A stretch of DNA of 6,843 nt, taken from NCBI GenBank assembly GCA_030043285.1, contig JASHXZ010000717.1, forward strand, positions 1-6,843, written 5' to 3'. The first letter of the stretch is position 1, and the number at the start of each line of letters is the position of its first letter. This document shows positions 1 to 5,244 of this stretch, one piece after another. The notes under the pieces were generated by a model. The model had not been told where the DNA came from. It saw only the letters and a program-made list of their open reading frames with translations, and did no database searches. A program made the position numbers and the translations under genes. This DNA is from Xanthobacteraceae bacterium. GTDB lineage: Bacteria > Pseudomonadota > Alphaproteobacteria > Rhizobiales > Xanthobacteraceae.

Positions 1-974
1 CGCATATCGACAGCCGCTTGCTCGGCGGCGGCACCGATCTGGTCGTCAACATCCGTCGTGGCATCGTCGCGCCGCCGGTGCTGATCGACGTCAACGGCGT
101 GCCCGAACTGCGCGCCATCAAGGCTGACGGGAGCGCGCTCGAAATCGGCGCCGCGGTCACGCTCGCCGAACTCGCCGCACATGCCGAGGTGGTGCGCCAC
201 TACCCGGCGGTCGCGCAGGCGGCCGGCCATATCGCCGGCCCGACCCATCGCAACATGGGCACGGTCGGAGGCAATCTGTGCCTCGACACCCGCTGCATCT
301 ACTACAATCAAAGCGAATGGTGGCGTGACGCCAATCAGCATTGCCTGAAAACCACCGGCACGATCTGCCACGTGGCGCCGAAGAGCCGCGGCGTCTGTTT
401 CGCCACGTTCTCCGGCGACCTCGCACCGGCGCTGCTCGTGTTCGATGCCGAGATCGATATCGCCGGCCCCTCAGGTCGGCGCACGTTGCGGCTCGCCGAC
501 CTTTATATTGGCTACGCCCGCCAAGACGAGCCGGTGACGCAGACGCGCGGCGACGGCAAATTTTTTCTGGCGTTGCGACCGGGCGAGTTCGTCACCGCGG
601 TGCGCGCAAAAAATACGCCGGGCTTGCGCTCGGCTTACGACAAGATCCGCATCCGCCGCTCGATCGAATATCCGGTCACTGGCGTTGCCGTGGCGCTGCG
701 CCGCGATGGTGACACGCTGGCCGATCTGCGCGTCGCCTTCACCGGCACCAATCCGCGCCCGGTCCGCCTTGCCGACACCGCCGCGCTATGCGGCGGCCCG
801 CTCGATGGCCGCGTGTTCGCCGGCCTCGACGCGCTCGCGCGCGATCAGATCATGGCGATGAAAACGACGTTCACGCCCGGTCACTACCGCCGCCGCGTCG
901 CCGGCGTGCTGGCGCGCCGCCTGGTGCAGCGGGTGTTTGAGGCCCCAGATTCGACGACTACTCCGCCACGCTGA
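1..974 (+). CDS. FAD-binding medium subunit of a xanthine-oxidase-family enzyme, 4-hydroxybenzoyl-CoA reductase beta-like (5'-truncated)
   Basis: The frame is open from the left edge (first full codon at 3) to TGA at 972-974, so the start lies outside the window. The FAD-binding_5 domain is recognised by the pyrophosphate-loop motif LLGGGTDLVVN just inside the edge and by NMGTVGGNLCLDTRC (about 255-296). The C-terminal half, from about 620, fits the CO_deh_flav_C domain (KIRIRRSIEYPVTGVAVAL). Between the two halves are cysteines at codons 294, 342, 366 and 396 (spacing 16, 8 and 10 residues), plus one at 279. Ordinary CoxM/xanthine-dehydrogenase FAD subunits lack this loop. In 4-hydroxybenzoyl-CoA reductase (HcrB) a comparable loop binds an extra [4Fe-4S] cluster, so I infer an FAD plus 4Fe-4S electron-transfer subunit working with a molybdopterin large subunit and a 2Fe-2S small subunit in the cytoplasm. 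The substrate is unproven. The 3' end overlaps the convergent Rieske gene by 17 bp. Confidence 0.9.
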   Translation, partial: HIDSRLLGGGTDLVVNIRRGIVAPPVLIDVNGVPELRAIKADGSALEIGAAVTLAELAAHAEVVRHYPAVAQAAGHIAGPTHRNMGTVGGNLCLDTRCIYYNQSEWWRDANQHCLKTTGTICHVAPKSRGVCFATFSGDLAPALLVFDAEIDIAGPSGRRTLRLADLYIGYARQDEPVTQTRGDGKFFLALRPGEFVTAVRAKNTPGLRSAYDKIRIRRSIEYPVTGVAVALRRDGDTLADLRVAFTGTNPRPVRLADTAALCGGPLDGRVFAGLDALARDQIMAMKTTFTPGHYRRRVAGVLARRLVQRVFEAPDSTTTPPR

Positions 975-1326
975 TGTAAATCTGTCCCTCGCGCACGGCG
1001 ACTTTTACCGGCGTCAAGCGCAGCGCCGGATCGCCGGGATGGCAGCCGGTGGCGAGGTCGAATTCGTAGCCGTGCCATGGGCAGACGATGTGGCGCGCCT
1101 TGCCGAAGCGCAGCCCGGCGCTTTTCTGGTCGGGCGTGATCACTTCCTCGACCTTGTTGAAGATCTTGCCCTGACATACCGGGCCGCCGGCATGCGGGCA
1201 GAGGTTCTCGTAGGCCAAGACCTTGCTGCCGGTGCGGAAGATGCCGACTTCGAGCTCCTCGAGCGCGAACACCCGATAATCGCCGTCCGGGATGTCGTTC
1301 AGCTTGGCGATTGCGACTTCGTTCAT
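958..1326 (-). CDS. Small Rieske [2Fe-2S] protein (ferredoxin-like) with long cluster loop
   Basis: This is a 122-residue single-domain Rieske protein (PF00355 type). The two cluster-binding boxes are visible: CPHAGGP at residues 43-49 (ligands Cys43 and His45) and CPWHGYEFD at 82-90 (ligands Cys82 and His85). They are followed by the usual G-x-H-P-G-D-P and R-L-x-P-V-x-V strands of ring-hydroxylase-type Rieske ferredoxins. No signal peptide or membrane segment is present, so it should be a soluble cytoplasmic electron carrier. The stretch between His45 and Cys82 is 36 residues; the usual spacing is about 15-17. The extra part is the hydrophilic segment around residues 54-76. The ATG at 1326 is preceded by AAAGGA with a 9-nt spacer. 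It is the last gene of a minus-strand block, 33 bp after the small hypothetical gene. The partner is unknown: no Rieske oxygenase alpha subunit or ferredoxin reductase is visible here, so it might serve a molybdenum enzyme or an oxygenase encoded elsewhere. Confidence 0.92.
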   Translation of the reverse strand: MNEVAIAKLNDIPDGDYRVFALEELEVGIFRTGSKVLAYENLCPHAGGPVCQGKIFNKVEEVITPDQKSAGLRFGKARHIVCPWHGYEFDLATGCHPGDPALRLTPVKVAVREGQIYISVAE

Positions 1327-1335
1327 CGGGCTACG

Positions 1336-1341
1336 TCCTTT
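1336..1341 (-). promoter_or_regulatory. Ribosome-binding site of the Rieske gene
   Basis: On the minus strand this reads AAAGGA, 9 nt before the ATG at 1326. It supports that start and shows the Rieske gene has its own translation signal within the 33-bp gap after the preceding gene. Confidence 0.6.
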
Positions 1342-1359
1342 GCTAGTGAACTTTGCTGA

Positions 1360-1725
1360 TCACTCGATGCCCGGCGGGCGATGGAACCAGATCGCCACGT
1401 CGAACATGTTGAGGTCGGCGGCGCGGATGAGGCCGCAGGCGGTGACGACCGACTCGGTCGCCGTCACCGCGCCTTCGACGAACGGCGCCACGTCGTGGCC
1501 GCGGCGCTCCACTTTGGCGGCGTAGACTTTCACGGCCGCGGTGAGCACCTGCTGCAACGTGCCGTCCGAGATCGCGTCGGGCTCGCCGCGCTCGAGCGCG
1601 TCGCGGGCGGCCGCGCAGAAATCGGCCGGCGGTACGACCGCGCGCGCCGACGCGCGGCGTGACTTGGCGTCACGCTTTTGGTCGCCGGGCTTTTTGGCGG
1701 CTTTACGCTGCAGCACCTTGGCCAT
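1360..1725 (-). CDS. Small uncharacterised protein between the amidohydrolase and Rieske genes
   Basis: This 121-residue protein matches no domain I recognise. Residues 1-33 form a highly basic tail (11 Lys/Arg, with few acidic residues) ending in VVPP, probably disordered. Residues 34-121 look like a compact alpha-helical domain: an Ala/Glu-rich helix (AAARDALERGE), then DGTLQQVLTAAVKVYAAKVE, then EGAVTATESVVTACGLIRAA. The protein ends with an aromatic strand-like tail (NMFDVAIWFHRPPGIE). It has no signal peptide or clear membrane helix and no metal-binding cysteine pairs (only two Cys). ATG at 1725 lies 7 bp after the amidohydrolase stop. I see no good Shine-Dalgarno sequence, so translation is probably coupled to the upstream gene. 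The position suggests a job tied to the hydrolase or the Rieske protein, such as a small accessory subunit or chaperone, but this is inference from location only. Coding is supported by the tight operon spacing and by the protein-like composition of the C-terminal domain. Confidence 0.75.
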   Translation of the reverse strand: MAKVLQRKAAKKPGDQKRDAKSRRASARAVVPPADFCAAARDALERGEPDAISDGTLQQVLTAAVKVYAAKVERRGHDVAPFVEGAVTATESVVTACGLIRAADLNMFDVAIWFHRPPGIE

Positions 1726-1732
1726 TCCGACG

Positions 1733-3058
1733 TCAGGCCGTGACCGGCTCGCGCACCGCCGGCGCTTTCTTGGCTCTAGCCCCGATCATCTTGTGCTTGG
1801 GCACTTCCAGATTGAACAGCCGCGCCGCATTGAGACCCAGAATGTTGCGCTTGGCCTGTTCATTGAGGAACGGCAGCGATGTGATCGAACTCGGCAGATC
1901 GAAATCCCAGTGCGGCCAGTCGGACGCGAACAGAAGCTGCGTGTCGGCGTGGATCGCCTTGAAGGTCGCCTCGGTCAGATCGAGGTTCGAACGCTCCAGC
2001 GGCTGGCTCGAATAAAACATCTCGGCCATGTATTCGCTTGGCCGACGCTTGAGCAGCGGCGCCTCCGACGACCGCATCATGTATTCGGAATCGAGCCGCT
2101 GCATCAGGAACGGAACCCAGGCGAGCCCGCTCTCGATCCATATCAGCTTCAGCTTCGGAAAACGCTCCGGCAGCCCGTTGATGATCCAGTTCGTCATGTG
2201 GATGATGTTGTAATAGACGAACGAGATCGCGTGCATGGAGATGAAGCGGTTGCACTGCTGCATCGACTGGTCGCCCCAGTGGAAGCCGGAATGGAATGCC
2301 AGCGGTTTTCCGGTCGACTGGATCGCCGCGTATAGCGGCATGTAGCTGTCGTGATTGACGGCGCGGAACCGCGTCGAGGTCACCGAAAAACCGATGACGC
2401 TCGGATTGTCGGCGTAGGTCTCGACCGCATTGAGCGACTCTTCCGGATGATTGAACGGCAGGTACAGCATCGCCTTGATGCGCGGATCCTGCGGCAGGAT
2501 TTCCTCAGTCAGCCATTTGTTGAAGGCGTGGCCGACTACTACTTCGGTCTCGACCTGCGGATGCATGCCGAGCACCAGCATCGGAGTCGGGAACACCACC
2601 ATGTAGTCGATGCCCATGGAATCCATGGCGCGGCGCACCAGCGTTACCTGGGCATGGGTGCGGCCGCCCGGCACCGCTTCGCCGAGCCGCTGCTGATGCG
2701 GAATGCGGCCGAACACGTCCTGCTGCAGCATGCCGGGCGTCGAATTCAAAAGTCCGGGCGCCGGGCCGCGGCCCTTGAAGGCGCGCGCCATCTGCCGGTA
2801 GACGTCGCTTTCCATGCGGTCGATGACTTCGGGCCAGAACGCCGTCTCGGTGACGTGCGCGTCGACGTCGACGATGAAATAATCGCTCTGCCGCGCCTCC
2901 TTGGCAGCGTGGGCGAGGATGTCGCGCGTGTCGGTCTGATTGTCGATCTTCGGCAGCTCGGCGACGCGCGGACTTTTGTTGGCATTCTTGCCGTGGCCGT
3001 TCTTGCCATTCCTTCCGTTCGACCCATTGCGTAGCGGGCGCGGCGTTTTGGTCAGCAT
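1733..3058 (-). CDS. Amidohydrolase-2 family (ACMSD-like) metal-dependent hydrolase/decarboxylase
   Basis: This 441-residue protein of the amidohydrolase-related family (PF04909 type) has a TIM-barrel fold. Members include aminocarboxymuconate-semialdehyde decarboxylase and resorcylate decarboxylases, along with C-C or C-N hydrolases. The likely metal site is visible: DVDAH at residues 64-68 (Asp66, His68), His256 in FHSGFHWGD, and Asp380 in FASDWPHWD. The motif FPKLKLIWIESGLAWVP (300-316) marks a subfamily with Glu309 where many relatives have a His. Residues 11-28 are a low-complexity Asn/Gly/Lys linker, and the C-terminus is basic and probably disordered. The frame stays open upstream to 3283, but I chose ATG at 3058: GGAGGA lies 5 nt before it, and the extra N-terminus shows no family similarity. 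It is the first gene of a three-gene minus-strand block (7 bp to the next gene), divergent from the crotonase gene. The reaction is not determinable; ring-acid decarboxylation or C-C hydrolysis fits the context. It should be cytoplasmic, with no signal peptide. Confidence 0.92.
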   Translation of the reverse strand: MLTKTPRPLRNGSNGRNGKNGHGKNANKSPRVAELPKIDNQTDTRDILAHAAKEARQSDYFIVDVDAHVTETAFWPEVIDRMESDVYRQMARAFKGRGPAPGLLNSTPGMLQQDVFGRIPHQQRLGEAVPGGRTHAQVTLVRRAMDSMGIDYMVVFPTPMLVLGMHPQVETEVVVGHAFNKWLTEEILPQDPRIKAMLYLPFNHPEESLNAVETYADNPSVIGFSVTSTRFRAVNHDSYMPLYAAIQSTGKPLAFHSGFHWGDQSMQQCNRFISMHAISFVYYNIIHMTNWIINGLPERFPKLKLIWIESGLAWVPFLMQRLDSEYMMRSSEAPLLKRRPSEYMAEMFYSSQPLERSNLDLTEATFKAIHADTQLLFASDWPHWDFDLPSSITSLPFLNEQAKRNILGLNAARLFNLEVPKHKMIGARAKKAPAVREPVTA

Positions 3059-3063
3059 CGACT

Positions 3064-3069
3064 TCCTCC
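3064..3069 (-). promoter_or_regulatory. Ribosome-binding site of the amidohydrolase gene
   Basis: On the minus strand this reads GGAGGA, 5 nt before the ATG at 3058. It decides the start against an open upstream extension of 75 codons. Confidence 0.8.
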
Positions 3070-3160
3070 GGGCGGGCGACGGTTGCGCGGGCGGCAACCT
3101 GGAGCGTGCCGAAATCTTATCAGCATTGCTAGAAGATGCCCATGGCTGAACGGCCGCTTT

Positions 3161-3184
3161 GCCGAAGCCGAGCCTTGCTTCGGC
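3161..3184. repeat. 8-bp perfect inverted repeat in the divergent promoter region
   Basis: GCCGAAGC (3161-3168) and GCTTCGGC (3177-3184) are exact reverse complements separated by 8 nt. No T-run follows on either strand, so it is not an obvious terminator. Its place between two divergent blocks would suit an operator for a dimeric regulator, or a leader hairpin. No regulator gene is visible in the window. Function is inference only, because GC-rich DNA yields such repeats by chance. Confidence 0.4.
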
Positions 3185-3270
3185 GACTGACCGGCCATGC
3201 GTCGCGGGCGCAGCGATTGATTTTTCCGCCGTCTCGCACATTGTGCCCTGCGCGGTCGCGACAACGGAGC

Positions 3271-3276
3271 GGAGGG
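3271..3276 (+). promoter_or_regulatory. Ribosome-binding site of the crotonase-family gene
   Basis: GGAGGG lies 6 nt before the ATG at 3283. It fixes the start there rather than at upstream in-frame codons as far back as 3136. Confidence 0.8.
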
Positions 3277-3282
3277 CCGACA

Positions 3283-4170
3283 ATGAGCTACCAGGATGTG
3301 CTGTACGAGGTCGAGGACAAGGTCGCGACCATCACGCTCAATCGCCCGGAACGCATGAACGCGCTGTCGCTCAATCTCGAGGCCGAGCTGCACCGCGCGC
3401 TCGATGAGGCTGATGCCGACCGCAAGGTCCGCGCCATCATTCTCACTGGCAGCGGCGCGGCGTTCTCCGCCGGCTACGACCAGGCGGCGGCGCCGGCGTC
3501 GGGCGTGCGGCACACCGACCCGCAGGGCAAGTCGCACGCCGAATACATCGAGCACTGGCAGCGCCACGACGGCGGCCGCATCAACAACTGGACCCATATG
3601 TGGAGCCTCGGCAAGCCGGTGATCGCGGCCGTCAATGGCTGGGCCATGGGCGGCGGCTTCTGGTACCAGCTCGCCGCCGACATCACGATCGCCTCCGACA
3701 AGGCGGTATTCGCCCAGCCCGAGGTCCGCCACATCTCCAACACGACGTATCTGTTCACGGCACTGTGCGGCTGGAAGGCCGCCAACCGCTGGGCGCTCAC
3801 CGGCGACCATTTCGACGCCCAGGAGGCGCTTCGCATCGGCATGGTCAACGAGGTGGTGCCGCACGACGAACTGATGCCGCGGGCCCGCGCCCTGGCTAAC
3901 CGCATCGCGCTGGTGCCGGAGCCATCGGTCCGGCTCAACAAGGCGATCGCCATGCAGGGCATGCAGGCGGCGGGCGTCCACAGCGCACTGCTGCTCGAAG
4001 GCGCGCTCAGCGCGCTCGCGCACTCGTCGCACAACGAAGAGCGCGAGCGATTGTTCGAGGCACAACGCAAGGATGGGCTCAAAGCCTATCTTGCGTTGCG
4101 CGACGGTCCGTTCCAACCCGAGCCGATGGGCCCACGTTCCAAGCCGCGTGCCGCCAAGGCGCGCGAATGA
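3283..4170 (+). CDS. Enoyl-CoA hydratase/isomerase (crotonase) family protein
   Basis: This 295-residue protein of the crotonase fold (ECH_1, PF00378 type) is slightly longer than the typical 255-270. It opens with the family strand VATITLNRPERMNALS (residues 14-29). Oxyanion-hole elements are AFSAGYD (60-66) and NGWAMGGG (118-125). CoA-binding features and the QPEVRH motif (145-150) follow, and then the conserved LTGDHFDAQEALRIGMVNEVV stretch. Glu147 matches the second catalytic Glu of classical hydratases (rat Glu164). The first (rat Glu144), 20 residues earlier, is Trp127 here, followed by Tyr-Gln. It is therefore probably not a standard water-adding hydratase; isomerisation, hydrolysis, decarboxylation or ring-acting chemistry on a CoA thioester is as likely. 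Residues 68-104 form a longer loop than usual that may cover the active site. The C-terminus is Lys/Arg/Pro rich. It is first in the plus-strand block, with ATG chosen by GGAGGG 6 nt upstream. The true substrate is unknown. Confidence 0.93.
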   Translation: MSYQDVLYEVEDKVATITLNRPERMNALSLNLEAELHRALDEADADRKVRAIILTGSGAAFSAGYDQAAAPASGVRHTDPQGKSHAEYIEHWQRHDGGRINNWTHMWSLGKPVIAAVNGWAMGGGFWYQLAADITIASDKAVFAQPEVRHISNTTYLFTALCGWKAANRWALTGDHFDAQEALRIGMVNEVVPHDELMPRARALANRIALVPEPSVRLNKAIAMQGMQAAGVHSALLLEGALSALAHSSHNEERERLFEAQRKDGLKAYLALRDGPFQPEPMGPRSKPRAAKARE

Positions 4171-4176
4171 CGCAGC

Positions 4177-4200
4177 GGATGCGGTGGATCATGCGCATCC
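4177..4200 (+). repeat. Hairpin-forming inverted repeat after the crotonase gene
   Basis: GGATGCG (4177-4183) pairs exactly with CGCATCC (4194-4200) across a 10-nt loop, starting 6 nt after the crotonase stop codon. No T-tract follows, so it is not a convincing intrinsic terminator. It could attenuate transcription or protect the upstream mRNA end, giving different expression of the crotonase and the binding protein. Confidence 0.4.
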
Positions 4201-4246
4201 AATTCGCTATGCGATCGGTCGGCGCGGCGGCGAGATGTAAAGCGTG

Positions 4247-4251
4247 AAAGG
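4247..4251 (+). promoter_or_regulatory. Probable ribosome-binding site of the TctC-like gene
   Basis: AAAGG lies 7 nt before the ATG at 4259. It favours this start over the GTG at 4244, for which no good Shine-Dalgarno sequence is visible. Confidence 0.5.
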
Positions 4252-4258
4252 CGTTTCG

Positions 4259-5221
4259 ATGCGATCGATCGTTGCGGCGTTGCTGGCGTTGCTGCTCGCG
4301 CATGCCGCCGCTCAAGCCGACGAGGTTTGGCCGCAGCGGCCCGTCACCATCGTGGTGCCTTTCCAGGCCGGCGGCTCGGCGGACTTTTTGGCGCGTCTCG
4401 TGCAGCAGCACCTGCAGGCCAATCTGGGCAAGCCGTTCGTGGTGGAGAACCGCTCCGGTGCCGGCGGAAGCATCGGCACTGCGTACGCCGCCAAGGCGCC
4501 GGCCGATGGCTACACGCTCCTGCTCGGCACGCTGAGCGGCAACGTGCTCAACCAGTTTGTCTACGGCAAGCTGCCCTACGATCCCGAGCACGATTTTGCG
4601 CCGATTTCGCTGCTCGTGCACCTGCCGAACTTGCTGGTCGTCAGCAACAGGTTGCCGGTCAAATCGGTGGCGGAGTTGATTGCCTACATGAAGGCGCATG
4701 ACGGCAAGCTCAATTACGGCTCGTCCGGGATCGGCACCTCGTCGCAGCTCTCCGTGGTGATGTTCGATGAGGCGATCGGCACCCACACGACGCACGTGCC
4801 GTTCCGCAGCACCACCGATGAGCTGACCGCCATGGTGAGCGGCAATGTCGATTTCGCCATCGACAGCATGACGACGCTGTGGCCGCCAGCGCAGTCGGGC
4901 CTCATTCGCGCGCTCGCGGTTACCAGTGCCGAGCGGCTTCCCAGCGCGCCGAACCTGCCGACCGTGGGCGAGACGCTGAAGGGATTTTCCGTCACCGGCT
5001 GGCAAGGCCTGTTCGCCCCGACTGGAACGCCGCGGCCGATCGTTGACAAGATCGCAGCCGAGGTGAAGCGCATTCTCGATACGCCGGACGTGGCGGCGGC
5101 GCTCCGAAAAGTCGGCGGCGAACCGGCGCCGATGAGCCCCGACGCTTTCGCGGCGTTCATCGCTTCCGAACGGCCGAAATGGCAGGCGGTAGTGCGCGCC
5201 TCCGGCGTCCACATCGATTGA
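4259..5221 (+). CDS. TTT/Bug-family periplasmic solute-binding protein (TctC-like)
   Basis: This 320-residue tripartite-tricarboxylate-transporter substrate-binding protein (PF03401 type) binds small organic acids in the periplasm and delivers them to a TctA/TctB-type membrane pair. Alternatively, as often found in this expanded family, it may act in sensing. Residues 1-20 are a signal peptide (MRS, then a Leu/Ala-rich core, ending AQA before Asp21). Family motifs follow: WPQRPVTIVVPFQAGGSADFLAR (24-46; Gly38-Gly39 and Asp42 lie in the ligand loop), VENRSGAGGSIGT, ADGYTLLLGT, YDPEHDFAPISL, LNYGSSGIGTSSQLS and the C-terminal W-x-x-V-V-R-A-S-G. Start choice: ATG at 4259 has AAAGG with a 7-nt spacer. 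An in-frame GTG at 4244 would add five residues and cannot be excluded. No tctA or tctB gene is visible. It sits 88 bp after the crotonase gene and 23 bp before the large-subunit gene, so a shared transcript is likely and its ligand is probably the pathway substrate. Confidence 0.93.
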   Translation: MRSIVAALLALLLAHAAAQADEVWPQRPVTIVVPFQAGGSADFLARLVQQHLQANLGKPFVVENRSGAGGSIGTAYAAKAPADGYTLLLGTLSGNVLNQFVYGKLPYDPEHDFAPISLLVHLPNLLVVSNRLPVKSVAELIAYMKAHDGKLNYGSSGIGTSSQLSVVMFDEAIGTHTTHVPFRSTTDELTAMVSGNVDFAIDSMTTLWPPAQSGLIRALAVTSAERLPSAPNLPTVGETLKGFSVTGWQGLFAPTGTPRPIVDKIAAEVKRILDTPDVAAALRKVGGEPAPMSPDAFAAFIASERPKWQAVVRASGVHID

Positions 5222-5244
5222 TCGCTTTGGAAACAGCTGCCGAC

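Larger units (their letters stand above)
3059..3282. promoter_or_regulatory. Divergent intergenic region with probable back-to-back promoters
   Basis: This 224-bp region separates the amidohydrolase block (leftward) from the crotonase/binding-protein/large-subunit block (rightward), so both promoters should lie here. A strong Shine-Dalgarno sequence sits at each end. I could not find a convincing sigma-70 -35/-10 pair on either strand; the best AT-rich candidates are around 3111-3134 (leftward) and 3217-3240 (rightward). An 8-bp inverted repeat lies near the middle, and a 6-bp stem (3081-3086 with 3094-3099) lies in the leftward leader. Extensions of the two flanking reading frames cross parts of this region, but they show no protein family similarity. 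Confidence 0.55.

Noticed and set aside
946..984. CAGATT/AATCTG inverted repeat across the convergent gene ends as a bidirectional terminator
   Set aside because: Only 6 bp with a 27-nt loop and no T-tract; too weak to call.
1541..2335. Plus-strand open frame opposite the amidohydrolase and small hypothetical gene
   Set aside because: Arg-rich translation without domain signals; the minus strand has the metal-site motifs.
3217..3245. TTGATT with a possible -10 at about 3240 as a sigma-70 promoter for the crotonase gene
   Set aside because: The -10 candidate (ATTGTG) is a poor match, so no promoter position is called.
3136..3282. N-terminal extension of the crotonase starting at 3136
   Set aside because: Arg/Ser-rich non-family sequence; ATG at 3283 has GGAGGG at ideal spacing and begins exactly where crotonases begin.
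3059..3283. N-terminal extension of the amidohydrolase beyond the ATG at 3058
   Set aside because: It would remove nearly all of the divergent promoter region, shows no family similarity, and ignores the GGAGGA ribosome-binding site 5 nt before 3058.
3052..4116. Long open frame on the minus strand opposite the crotonase gene
   Set aside because: Its translation is Arg/Ala/His-rich with no family motifs, while the plus strand encodes an unmistakable crotonase with a good ribosome-binding site. It is a GC-rich shadow.
4262..4271. 10-bp palindrome CGATCGATCG as an operator
   Set aside because: It lies within the signal-peptide codons, and CGATCG repeats are common by chance in such DNA.
4079..5212. 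Long minus-strand open frame opposite the TctC-like gene
   Set aside because: Composition is Arg/His/Gly-rich and motif-free; the plus strand has a signal peptide and family motifs throughout.
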